Positions 1 through 7,029 of a stretch of DNA of 8,313 bases are shown here, piece by piece (position 1 is the stretch's first letter; the number at the start of each line of letters is the position of its first letter). Location: assembly GCA_903912795.1 (NCBI GenBank), contig CAIWIS010000608.1, forward strand, positions 1-8,313, given 5' to 3'. The notes under the pieces were generated by a model. It was not told the origin of the DNA, did no database searches, and worked only from the letters and a program-made list of their open reading frames with translations. The stretch comes from an uncultured Bacteroidales bacterium (lineage in GTDB: Bacteria > Bacteroidota > Bacteroidia > Bacteroidales > Paludibacteraceae). A program made the translations under genes and the position numbers.

Positions 1-788
1 ACAAAGACGTGATAAATACCGCCAGCAAATCGCTTGCTACCCGCTACAGCGATAAAGTAGGGTTAATTCGCTCGTGGGATTTTAATAAAGATATTTGGCA
101 ATATCCGGTGATTATCGACAATATGATGAACCTGGAAATGTTGCTTTGGTCTGCCAAACAAACGAGCAATAAACGTTTTAGTGATATATCCGTGTCGCAC
201 GCCAACAAAACCATGGAGCACCATTTTCGCCCCGACATCAGTTGTTATCATGTGGTTAGCTACGATACCATTACCGGCTTACCACATAAAAAACAAACGC
301 ACCAAGGCTATTCCGACCCGTCGGCATGGAGTCGTGGTCAAGGTTGGGGATTGTATGGTTATACCTTTATGTACAGGGAAACAAAAGACCCGAAGTATTT
401 GGAAATGGCAAAAAAGATAGCTGCTTACATGATTCATCACCCACGTATGCCCAAGGATTATATTCCGTATTGGGATTTTGATGCGCCGGGCATACCTAAC
501 GAGCCCCGCGATGCTTCGGCTGCCGCCCTTATGGCTTCGGCACTAATCGAACTGAGTGAGTATGTAGAAAAACCATTGGCAAAGAAATATCTTAAAGTAG
601 CTGAGAAACAAATTCGCACTTTGGCATCTCCTGCTTATACAGCCAAAATTGGCGAGAACGGCAATTTTATATTGAAACACAGCGTGGGTAGTTTGCCCCA
701 TAAATCGGAAGTAGATGTACCGTTGACCTATGCCGATTATTATTACGTGGAGGCATTAATAAGATTAAAAAGCAAGTTGAATAAATAG
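1..788 (+). CDS. Unsaturated glucuronyl hydrolase, GH88 family (5' end missing)
   Basis: GH88 enzymes hydrate and release the 4,5-unsaturated uronyl residue that polysaccharide lyases leave on the non-reducing end of oligosaccharides. The reading frame is open from the window start, so the gene begins upstream; the GTG at 9 is just an internal Val codon. Numbering from that codon, the catalytic and binding residues known from Bacillus sp. GL1 unsaturated glucuronyl hydrolase appear at a constant offset of 112: Asp37 in DNMMNLEML (Asp149), His81 in CYHVVSYD (His193), Gln99 (Gln211), Arg109 and Trp113 in WSRGQGW (Arg221, Trp225). The second catalytic Asp (Asp88 equivalent), the signal peptide and roughly 110-150 N-terminal residues lie outside the window. 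The C-terminal (alpha/alpha)6-barrel part, with PYWDFDAPG and RDASAAA near 155-175, is complete and ends at a normal TAG. It is the natural downstream partner of the PL8 lyase at 3036. The family is secure; the exact disaccharide is not. Confidence 0.93.
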   Translation, partial: KDVINTASKSLATRYSDKVGLIRSWDFNKDIWQYPVIIDNMMNLEMLLWSAKQTSNKRFSDISVSHANKTMEHHFRPDISCYHVVSYDTITGLPHKKQTHQGYSDPSAWSRGQGWGLYGYTFMYRETKDPKYLEMAKKIAAYMIHHPRMPKDYIPYWDFDAPGIPNEPRDASAAALMASALIELSEYVEKPLAKKYLKVAEKQIRTLASPAYTAKIGENGNFILKHSVGSLPHKSEVDVPLTYADYYYVEALIRLKSKLNK

Positions 789-833
789 TGTCAATTCAAA
801 TAAAGTTGGAAAATATACAATAAGCAAAGCTTT

Positions 834-869
834 ATAGTGTCTCCTAAATTAATATAAAGGACTATTTTT
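834..869 (+). terminator. Possible weak hairpin terminator after the GH88 gene
   Basis: ATAGT at 834-838 and CCT at 843-845 can pair with AGGACTAT at 858-865, leaving a 4-nt bulge and an AT-rich loop. A short T-run (865-869) follows. The stem is bulged and has few GC pairs, so this is only suggestive. If real, it would separate GH88 transcription from the genes starting at 1048. Confidence 0.22.
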
Positions 870-876
870 ATCTCTA

Positions 877-906
877 TTGACAATAAAATAGTTAATGTAT
901 TTATTG
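877..906 (+). promoter_or_regulatory. Promoter-like element, upstream copy
   Basis: TTGAC at 877-881 is followed after 16 nt by TATTTATTG at 898-906, a loose match to the Bacteroidota -7 box (TAnnTTTG). It directly abuts the upstream copy of the leader repeat (904-950). The arrangement resembles the second element at 976-1004, which supports the idea that the whole promoter-leader unit was duplicated. The match to consensus is imperfect and no transcription start is known. Confidence 0.25.
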
Positions 907-950
907 TGAGTTCCTTGTGATACATAAATAACAATTATAAACATATGAAA
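904..950 (+). repeat. Imperfect direct repeat, upstream copy of the leader/start region
   Basis: This 47-bp segment aligns without gaps to 1007-1053, 38 of 47 positions identical. Two blocks are exact: TTGTGAGTTCC (904-914) and TTATAAACA (935-943), at the same 31-nt spacing in both copies, followed by ATGAAA. In this copy the ATG at 945 opens a frame reading Met-Lys-Arg-Thr and then TGA (957-959). The real gene in the other copy starts Met-Lys-Arg-Arg. It may be a decayed duplicate of the leader or a retained second regulatory copy. Confidence 0.7.
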
Positions 951-975
951 CGAACATGACAAAATTTCAACAATT

Positions 976-1004
976 TTGACCCACAGGGGAATGTTTAAAT
1001 TTTG
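976..1004 (+). promoter_or_regulatory. Candidate promoter of the DUF362-CBM6-PL8 genes
   Basis: TTGAC at 976-980 is followed after 15 nt by TAAATTTTG at 996-1004. The latter resembles the Bacteroidota -7 box TAnnTTTG but has three rather than two intervening bases. The position would give a leader of about 35-40 nt before the ATG at 1048. It is the best promoter candidate in the window, but it rests on a near-consensus match in very AT-rich DNA. Confidence 0.35.
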
Positions 1005-1006
1005 TT

Positions 1007-1053
1007 TTGTGAGTTCCATCTGACCATTAAAAAACATTTATAAACAGATGAAA
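1007..1053 (+). repeat. Imperfect direct repeat, downstream copy overlapping the DUF362 start
   Basis: This is the partner of 904-950, 103 bp downstream. It contains TTGTGAGTTCC (1007-1017) and TTATAAACA (1038-1046), and it ends in the first two codons of the DUF362 gene. No Shine-Dalgarno sequence is present; the A-rich leader just before the ATG is typical of Bacteroidota. Conservation of the two outer blocks over the middle could mean they bind something, or only that the duplication is fairly recent. Confidence 0.7.
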
Positions 1054-2250
1054 AGACGTCAATTTCTAACAGTGGCGGGAAGTGCCCTCGGTATAGCATT
1101 AGCACCTAAAGTAGTCTTAGGAGAAACCTTTACTTCCACTTCGGGTTCTACAAAGCATGACTTTGCTAAACACCCTTATGATGATAATAAAGTCGTACGG
1201 GTATACGATAACAAAGTTTCGGATTTTGATTTCTCAGAAAACAAAGTTTTCTGGAAATCAATTAATGTGTCTGTGTTGGCAACCATGCTAAGTCGCTCCC
1301 TGATTGAACTAAGCGGAGAAAAAAGCGAAAATGCAGCTTGGAAAAAAATACTTACTGGCAACAAAAACAGAGATGTGGCAGGTAAAAAGCTTGCAGTCAA
1401 AATAAACTTCAACAACACAGGCAAGGATATCAACAAAAACCTGAACAACAGTCCAGCCATGATTGTAGTTTTGGCAAAAAGTCTGATATATGCAGGAGTT
1501 AGCGAAGAAGATATTCTTATTTTTGATTGTTCACGCCCTTTTCCTGAAGCATTTAAATCGGAAGTGCGCTCACATGGTCTTGCTAAAGTGCAAATGAAAG
1601 GCAAAGGAGAAGAACTGCCTGAAAGCGGTAAAACGATATTTCTATCAGACAATAAAGGTTTGATGCGCAACGATAAGCCCCGCGATCAATATCCTATACC
1701 TCAGTGTCTGATGGATGCCGATTATTTGATCAATCTGCATTTAGTGAAAATTCACGAAACCGGAGTTACCGGCGCCATGAAAAATTTGTATGGAATTTCT
1801 CAAAATGTATCACATTACATGCACTGGCTTCCCAAAAGTTTCAAGGAGACTTATCATCTGCCCGATATTTCGTTGAACGAAGAGATCAAACAGCGAGCCA
1901 AATTGAATATTGCTGAGTTTGTTTTTGGAGGTTATAGTCCAGATACAATCGATAAATTTGAAAATAGTTCATTTTTCCCTGATGGTAAACCCTCCAGCTT
2001 GATTGTTAGCCGTAGTCCGTTTTATCATGACACCGTACTCTATGGCTTTGTAAAAGCTGAATATACATCAGCCGACCTTGAAAAGTTACGTAAAGATTAT
2101 AAGACCATGGGGCAGGACACCTGGTTGAAAAATTCATCGGAACGCTATGAGGGGTGGCAGTACGATTGGGGTAGAATTATAAATGTAAACAAAACAAATT
2201 ACCCCGAGAAAGACCTTGCATTCAGATATATTAATTATGTATCCATTTAA
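1048..2250 (+). CDS. Tat-exported DUF362 domain protein
   Basis: The N-terminus MKRRQFLTVAG followed by a hydrophobic run to about residue 25 is a twin-arginine (Tat) signal, so the protein is probably exported folded, perhaps with a bound cofactor. The body matches the DUF362 family (PF04015). LAVKINFNN lies at 115-123 and the DILIFD strand at 155-160. The family's signature block at 223-250 includes DADYLINLHLVK and GAMKNLYG. The C-terminal region (about 285-400) contains FVFGGYSPDT. Some DUF362 proteins carry a ferredoxin-type 4Fe-4S domain; this one has only two cysteines (161 and 220) and no CxxC motif, so it cannot hold a classical cluster. The molecular function of the family is unknown. 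The CBM6 gene follows after 13 bp, suggesting co-transcription with the lyase genes. The start is set by the Tat motif. Role in glycan use is inferred from location only. Confidence 0.85.
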   Translation: MKRRQFLTVAGSALGIALAPKVVLGETFTSTSGSTKHDFAKHPYDDNKVVRVYDNKVSDFDFSENKVFWKSINVSVLATMLSRSLIELSGEKSENAAWKKILTGNKNRDVAGKKLAVKINFNNTGKDINKNLNNSPAMIVVLAKSLIYAGVSEEDILIFDCSRPFPEAFKSEVRSHGLAKVQMKGKGEELPESGKTIFLSDNKGLMRNDKPRDQYPIPQCLMDADYLINLHLVKIHETGVTGAMKNLYGISQNVSHYMHWLPKSFKETYHLPDISLNEEIKQRAKLNIAEFVFGGYSPDTIDKFENSSFFPDGKPSSLIVSRSPFYHDTVLYGFVKAEYTSADLEKLRKDYKTMGQDTWLKNSSERYEGWQYDWGRIINVNKTNYPEKDLAFRYINYVSI

Positions 2251-2263
2251 ATAAAATCAGATT

Positions 2264-2947
2264 ATGATCAAATTCACAACTAATTTCCATTTCACTATAA
2301 TTTTCATTTTGACATTTCTTATCTCTAGTTTCAATTCATGGTCGCAAAATAATATTCCGAAAGTTTATACTGGTATTCCTTTTAAAGATAATATATACAG
2401 AAAAGGTGCTCAGAATATTCCCGGGCGCATTGAGTGCAAACATTTTGATTTGGGAGGTGAAGGAGTTGCTTACCACGATAAAGATACAATAAACAACGGT
2501 AGTGGCCCATATAATCATCAAGAAGGACATTGCGAACCAGGCGCTGAATACGAAGCCTATTTTCGAATCAACGAAGGAGTTGACCTCTCCTACGCCAAAG
2601 AAAAACTTGATTTTAGTCATCCCAATATTTTCACTCCCGATCGACGCCAAGGTTTTATTGGTTGGACAAATGATGGTGAATGGTGCAATTATACAGTAAA
2701 GGTGAAAAAGGCCGGCAAATACAAAATTGGATTTCTCTATTCAAACAATATAAGAACATTTAAACTGTCAGTAAATAATCAACTAGCCGGAGAATATACT
2801 GTCCCTTTAAAAACAGGCAGCCCGCATTACTGGAATTATGTCGAAAATATTGGAACCATATCTTTTTCAAAAGCTGGATTGAACTTAATTACCCTACATA
2901 TTAGCGGAGGAATGAATTATGCTTACTTGCAGTTCACTAAAGAATAA
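2264..2947 (+). CDS. Secreted stand-alone CBM6-like carbohydrate-binding protein
   Basis: The 227-residue protein has a signal peptide (hydrophobic stretch at about 10-24, likely cleavage near SWSQ at 25-28) with no lipobox Cys, so it is probably periplasmic or released. Nearly all the rest is one beta-sandwich module of the CBM6 type. Typical segments are IECKHFD (56-62, counterpart of the usual IEAENF with its calcium-binding Glu), GGEGVAYHD (64-72), FIGWTNDGEW (131-140), NYTVKVKKAGKY (142-153) and a closing YLQF (221-224). Trp140 lies in the position of a conserved CBM6 aromatic residue. Cys59, Cys90 and Cys141 could allow one disulfide. No catalytic domain is attached, which is unusual since CBM6 modules are mostly appended to enzymes. 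It lies 13 bp behind the DUF362 gene and 88 bp before the lyase start. A role in holding substrate for the lyase is inferred; the ligand is unknown. Confidence 0.82.
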   Translation: MIKFTTNFHFTIIFILTFLISSFNSWSQNNIPKVYTGIPFKDNIYRKGAQNIPGRIECKHFDLGGEGVAYHDKDTINNGSGPYNHQEGHCEPGAEYEAYFRINEGVDLSYAKEKLDFSHPNIFTPDRRQGFIGWTNDGEWCNYTVKVKKAGKYKIGFLYSNNIRTFKLSVNNQLAGEYTVPLKTGSPHYWNYVENIGTISFSKAGLNLITLHISGGMNYAYLQFTKE

Positions 2948-3035
2948 TTTTACGAGCTCAACACGTAGATTTTGAAATAGAAGAAATGTTTATGTGCGAG
3001 TTTTATTGAGAAAAATTAAAATAAATAACAAACAA
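2948..3035 (+). promoter_or_regulatory. Leader of the PL8 gene with a weak -7-like box
   Basis: This 88-nt gap contains TAGATTTTG at 2966-2974, of the same TA-N3-TTTG form as the element at 996-1004, with a T-rich tract (2948-2951) upstream. It may give the lyase gene its own promoter in addition to read-through from the upstream genes. No terminator hairpin is visible after the CBM6 stop codon, so read-through is likely. The A-rich stretch just before 3036 is a plausible ribosome entry region. Confidence 0.25.
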
Positions 3036-5120
3036 ATGCAAAGAACTATTCTAATATTATTAATAATGCTAGCCTTTCATGTCCTCTCTTTTGGTAACGA
3101 AGTAGAAGTTCTGAAGGATAGATTAAAAACTGAATTGCAACAGAAAGCATTTTCAAAGGAAGAGGTAGCCAGTGTATTAGCTTCACAGCAAACAGATGGA
3201 AGCTGGACAGATATTGACTACAAAGATAAAAGTGCTACACAATGGCTTCCAACAAGACATTTAAACAGGTTGCAATTATTGAGTATGGCTTATTCGGTAA
3301 AGGGGCAATCGTACTTTGGGAATCAAAAATTGCTCGAAGGCATTCTAAAAGGTCTTGATTTTTGGTACATAGTTAATCCTAGAAGCAGTAACTGGTGGCA
3401 GAATGATATTGGAAAACAAAACATTTTAGCTCCAATTGCTTTTCTGTTAGTAGATAAACTTTCCAAAAATCAGCTTCAAAATATCATCAATGATTTGCCT
3501 ATTGGTACACGAAATTTGACTGGACAAAACAAACTTTGGTTTTCGGAAGAAATGATTTGGCGTGGGTGTCTTGCTGGCGATGGTCAATTGATTAAATCTG
3601 GAGCCGATTCTTTAAAATCGGTGGTGAAAATGTTTACTTCCGAAGGAATTATGCCCGATTATAGTTTCCGCCAACACGGGCCTCAGCTTTATGCTGGTGG
3701 TTACGGTTCGCCATTTTTGGTTTCAAATATACAATGGGCGTATCGCTTGCGTCAATTGTCATTTGCATATTCAAAAGAGAATATTGACTTGTTGCGTAAT
3801 TTCATTGCTGAAGGAAGCCTATGGATGATTCGACGCAATTATTGGGATTTTCAAACGGTTGGTCGCAATATAGCGCGTAAGGCAAATGGCGAAGTTCGCA
3901 TTGGCAATCATCAAAACGCATCGTTAAATGGGGTACTTAGGCAGTTTTCTGTGGTTGATACAGCAAATCAGGAAACCTACATGCATCTGGCAAAACATAT
4001 TGAAGGAACGAATGATAATGTACTTACCGGAAACAAATATTATTACTGGAGCGATTTTATGGTGCACCGCCGCCCCAATTATTACTTTTCGGTGCGTATG
4101 AACTCCATCCGTACTACTCGCACCGAACAAGGAAATAACGAGAATGTAAAAGGCGATTACCTTTCTGATGGCGGAACAACCATTCTGCTCGATGGCAATG
4201 AGTATGTAGATGTATTTCCTTGTTGGAACTGGAGTCAAGTTCCGGGCGTTACATCGCCTTTACGCGCCACTCCTAAATCCAATAAGAATTGGGGTATTCC
4301 GGGTGTGTCCGATTATACCGGTGGTGTTTCCGATGGGAAATATGGTGTTGCAGTTTACCAACAAAACTGGGATAGCACCCAAGTGAAAAAGGCTTGGTTT
4401 ATGTTCGAAAATGAGATTGTTTGTCTGGCAACGGATATTAAAAGCAATGCTAGTACTGAAATTTCCACTACATTGAATCAAACCAACTTAAAAGATAAAG
4501 TTTGGATAAAAGAAACAGGAAAAAAAGCCTATCAATTTGGCAGCAACAGCACTAAAAAAATAATTTCCCAATGGATATGGCACGGAAAAACAGGTTATTA
4601 TCTTGTGAACCCCACCATGCTTATAGTTTCGTCTCAAAAGATAACCGGTGATTGGAGTACAATCGGGGCATATCCGAAAGGCACATTAGAAACTAAAAAC
4701 GTGCTGACCATCTCCAAGTCACATGGTTTTAAGCCTGAGGGTTCGTCATTTGCCTATATTGTTGTTCCGGGAATGGATAAAGCACATTTTGAGAAATACA
4801 ATTTGAACGCGGTTCAAATTTTGGCAAATAATGATAGCCTGCAAGCAGTGCAAAATAAAGCCCTTAAAATGTATGGTTTGGTGTTGCACAAAGCGCAAAC
4901 GGTTACACTCAACAACAATGTCACAATCTCAGCCAATCAAAAATGCATCTTGCTTCTTAAAAACGTAAACGGCAAATACTCGATATGCCTTGCCGACCCA
5001 ACGCAAAAACTTACAAATGTTCACATTTCCCTTACTTTATCAGGCAAAATACAATTAGATAAAGAGATACAATTGCCACAAGGTGATTTTAAAGGAAGTA
5101 CAATCAAAATAACTAATTAA
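3036..5120 (+). CDS. PL8 polysaccharide lyase (hyaluronate/chondroitin AC/xanthan lyase family)
   Basis: PL8 lyases cut glycosidic bonds at uronic acids by beta-elimination, leaving an unsaturated uronyl end. The preferred start is the ATG at 3036 (694 aa), because it begins a clean signal peptide, MQRTILILLIMLAF to about residue 21; the in-frame GTG at 2994 would add a basic, polar extension. In 694-aa numbering the family signatures are NWWQNDIG (119-126), TGQNKLW (162-168), FRQHGPQLYAGGYG (211-224) and GRNIAR (276-281). Against Pedobacter heparinus chondroitinase AC (Asn175, His225, Tyr234, Arg288, Arg292) the equivalents are Asn165, His214, Tyr223, Arg277 and Arg281, with spacing preserved to within one residue. 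The N-terminal alpha-barrel is followed by the beta-sandwich domains, including the NNENVKGDYLSDG block near 367-379. Its length is close to the 700 aa of chondroitinase AC. No lipobox or C-terminal sorting domain is seen. Together with GH88 it forms a lyase-hydrolase pair. Substrate is undetermined. Confidence 0.93.
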   Translation: MQRTILILLIMLAFHVLSFGNEVEVLKDRLKTELQQKAFSKEEVASVLASQQTDGSWTDIDYKDKSATQWLPTRHLNRLQLLSMAYSVKGQSYFGNQKLLEGILKGLDFWYIVNPRSSNWWQNDIGKQNILAPIAFLLVDKLSKNQLQNIINDLPIGTRNLTGQNKLWFSEEMIWRGCLAGDGQLIKSGADSLKSVVKMFTSEGIMPDYSFRQHGPQLYAGGYGSPFLVSNIQWAYRLRQLSFAYSKENIDLLRNFIAEGSLWMIRRNYWDFQTVGRNIARKANGEVRIGNHQNASLNGVLRQFSVVDTANQETYMHLAKHIEGTNDNVLTGNKYYYWSDFMVHRRPNYYFSVRMNSIRTTRTEQGNNENVKGDYLSDGGTTILLDGNEYVDVFPCWNWSQVPGVTSPLRATPKSNKNWGIPGVSDYTGGVSDGKYGVAVYQQNWDSTQVKKAWFMFENEIVCLATDIKSNASTEISTTLNQTNLKDKVWIKETGKKAYQFGSNSTKKIISQWIWHGKTGYYLVNPTMLIVSSQKITGDWSTIGAYPKGTLETKNVLTISKSHGFKPEGSSFAYIVVPGMDKAHFEKYNLNAVQILANNDSLQAVQNKALKMYGLVLHKAQTVTLNNNVTISANQKCILLLKNVNGKYSICLADPTQKLTNVHISLTLSGKIQLDKEIQLPQGDFKGSTIKITN

Positions 5121-5138
5121 TCAAAATATACGCATCAA

Positions 5139-6893
5139 ATGAAACGAATTTTATTTTTTTTATCGGTATTCGTAGCGCTAAATGGTTTTGGGCTGCATAC
5201 TCTTTCTGCACAAGAAACCCCATCGTGGAACTCAAAAATCCTATTGAATAGCTATCGGCTTATTCAACCACTATTAGGCTCTAAGCCCGAATTTATTGAT
5301 TTAGATAAGGATGGCGACCCCGATGTGATGCGCTACACCACATCAAATGGTTATCCTATACAGTGGATTGATGACGATGACGATATGAAACTTACCGATA
5401 CCGAAGGAGATACCGACAATGATTGCCTGATGGCGGACAGAAACGAAGACGGAAAGTACGGCAGCTATTCCGATGTGGTTATTGATTGGGTGGACAGCAA
5501 TAATGATGGCAAAGCCGACATTCAAATCTACTCGCATTTTGCCGACGAAAAAGACAAAGATAAAGGTTGGGGTCCCGGTCATTTTATGGTAAATATGGAC
5601 CTGGATAAGGATAATATTCTGAACTATATCGATTGGAATAATTTCGATGTTCGTGCTTGGATTCACGATGGTAAATCTGATTTCTTTGAAGATTATTCGG
5701 GCAATACCTTATTTCTTAAAATTCATGCATCGCCTGAAAAGATCAACGATTTACGCATGAATTGGGAAAACCCATTCTTGTTTTACGACCCAGATAAGGA
5801 TGGGCTTACAGAGTATGCATATCGTTTATTAGATGAGCCTGTGAAAGGTAAGCCAGGCGACAAATACTTGGTAAGTTACACTGGAAAAATTAGTTATGTA
5901 AGTATGGCCTACGATATGGACAACGACAATTCGCCAGCCAACCCTTTCGATTTTGATTTGACCATTAACTTTCGGGGAGGGGGTTACGATTATTCCGACC
6001 AGTTGCACCGTTTCAATAACCTACGCGGATTACCAGCTGCCGACCAGTATTTTATGGACCCACGTATTCGCCAGTTAGAAGGTTTTATTTATCCCGACCA
6101 CGATTCGGCTCAAAAAATGACTTATCGAAAAGGTCAATGGAAAGAATGTTGGTTTATTTACGATGAAGATGATGATTGCGAACGTTGGGAACGTGTAGAA
6201 CTTTATGAACCGAAAGATCCTTTTATAATTGGCGCCAACAAAGGCGGAATTGACAATCACCGTCAGTCAGACCCAACGGGAGATCGTGGTGAATGGGATT
6301 TAGATAATTCGGGAAATGGACAGTTATACGTTTCGCCACTGGATGGCAAAATACACTTGTATGGAGCCGAAACAGGCGTATGGCGTGTGGACCAAAATGC
6401 CTATTATTTTGCCGGAATGGGTGGAGTTTACGATGGCTATGGTCCTTTAAGAACACCACTAAAAGAACCTTCTGTATTTCCTACCGTAAAATATTCAGAT
6501 ACCGATAATAATGGTTTTTTTGATAAAATTGAGTTTGATTTGGATGGTGACAAGCAGATAGATTACACCTATTCATTAAAGGAATTAGGGATCAGCGATG
6601 TGGCGAAAGTTTTAAATCCAGGCGAAATGAAATACAGCGATTTTACGAAACTTGAAAAAAATGTAGCCAAAAAAATGTGGATCTCGGCTCAGAATTTTGT
6701 TGCTCTTGCACAAGCCAATGGAATAAATACACAATGGTATGCACTGTTAAAAGACCCAAAATCTATTCGTCAACAAATTCAACACGGTTATTGGTTGAAG
6801 TTTTATCTTTTTATGGACTTAATGGATAAAGCAAAAAAAGATAATAATACCACACTTCTTAACTTGACCATAAAGAACTATTTTGGAAAATAA
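5139..6893 (+). CDS. Secreted Asp-rich protein with DxDxDG calcium-binding-type repeats, function unknown
   Basis: I do not recognise this 584-residue protein. It has a signal peptide ending near LSAQE (22-26), without a lipobox. The mature chain is packed with acidic loops resembling EF-hand, dockerin or thrombospondin-type-3 calcium sites: DLDKDGDPD (54-62), DSNNDGKAD (119-127), DLDKDNILNYID (154-165), DPDKDGLTEY (217-226), DMDNDNSPA (259-267), DLDNSGNGQLY (387-397), DTDNNGFFDK (454-463) and DLDGDKQIDY (467-476), plus runs of Asp at 78-82 and 342-346. Between loops are aromatic-rich strands, as in an irregular beta-propeller of the VCBS/FG-GAP kind, but the repeats are not regular enough to count blades. 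The last 100 residues lack the loops and look helical (SAQNFVALAQANG, WLKFYLFMDLMDKAKK). It starts 18 bp after the lyase, so it is almost certainly co-transcribed. It may be a calcium-dependent glycan-binding protein or an unrecognised enzyme; neither is shown. Confidence 0.8.
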   Translation: MKRILFFLSVFVALNGFGLHTLSAQETPSWNSKILLNSYRLIQPLLGSKPEFIDLDKDGDPDVMRYTTSNGYPIQWIDDDDDMKLTDTEGDTDNDCLMADRNEDGKYGSYSDVVIDWVDSNNDGKADIQIYSHFADEKDKDKGWGPGHFMVNMDLDKDNILNYIDWNNFDVRAWIHDGKSDFFEDYSGNTLFLKIHASPEKINDLRMNWENPFLFYDPDKDGLTEYAYRLLDEPVKGKPGDKYLVSYTGKISYVSMAYDMDNDNSPANPFDFDLTINFRGGGYDYSDQLHRFNNLRGLPAADQYFMDPRIRQLEGFIYPDHDSAQKMTYRKGQWKECWFIYDEDDDCERWERVELYEPKDPFIIGANKGGIDNHRQSDPTGDRGEWDLDNSGNGQLYVSPLDGKIHLYGAETGVWRVDQNAYYFAGMGGVYDGYGPLRTPLKEPSVFPTVKYSDTDNNGFFDKIEFDLDGDKQIDYTYSLKELGISDVAKVLNPGEMKYSDFTKLEKNVAKKMWISAQNFVALAQANGINTQWYALLKDPKSIRQQIQHGYWLKFYLFMDLMDKAKKDNNTTLLNLTIKNYFGK

Positions 6894-7029
6894 TTTACTG
6901 AGAATGATTGAAGTTTTAGAAAAAACTGCAAAGGAAAAAGGAATATAAATAAATGCCTTGGATTTTTTGAATGCAAAAAAGAGTTTATAGAATGACAAAC
7001 AAATTATTTTGATAAATAGAAGATTTAAA
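6894..7029 (+). other. AT-rich intergenic region before the GH92 gene
   Basis: This 136-bp gap holds a perfect but almost GC-free inverted repeat: TTTTTTG (6963-6969), a 4-nt loop, then CAAAAAA (6974-6980). It is not followed by a T-run on the + strand, so it is a poor terminator. TTATTTTG at 7004-7011 differs by one base from the -7 consensus TAnnTTTG and lies 18 nt before the GH92 ATG. The GH92 gene could thus have its own weak promoter or be read from upstream. A 14-codon frame at 6904-6948 has no supporting evidence. Confidence 0.3.

Noticed and set aside
849..1037. 62-aa minus-strand frame in the gap before the DUF362 gene
   Set aside because: It lies in AT-rich DNA, overlaps the repeat and promoter-like elements, and its product resembles no family I know; it looks like chance.
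1176..1670. 164-aa minus-strand frame inside the DUF362 gene
   Set aside because: It is antisense to a well-supported coding region and its translation is low-complexity with no recognisable domain.
2994..3035. In-frame GTG at 2994 as an earlier start for the PL8 gene
   Set aside because: It would put a basic, polar 14-residue extension before an otherwise normal signal peptide; the ATG at 3036 follows an A-rich leader and starts the signal peptide directly.
5371..5387. GAT/GAC-rich tract as a DNA repeat or CRISPR-like element
   Set aside because: It encodes the Asp run at residues 78-82 of the Asp-rich protein; no spaced repeats or array structure are present anywhere in the window.
6904..6948. 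14-codon frame after the Asp-rich protein gene
   Set aside because: It is too short, has no signal or conservation evidence, and sits in A-rich sequence where such frames arise by chance.
6963..6980. Inverted repeat TTTTTTG/CAAAAAA as a transcription terminator
   Set aside because: It has one GC pair in seven and no following T-run on the + strand; A/T tracts produce such pairs readily.
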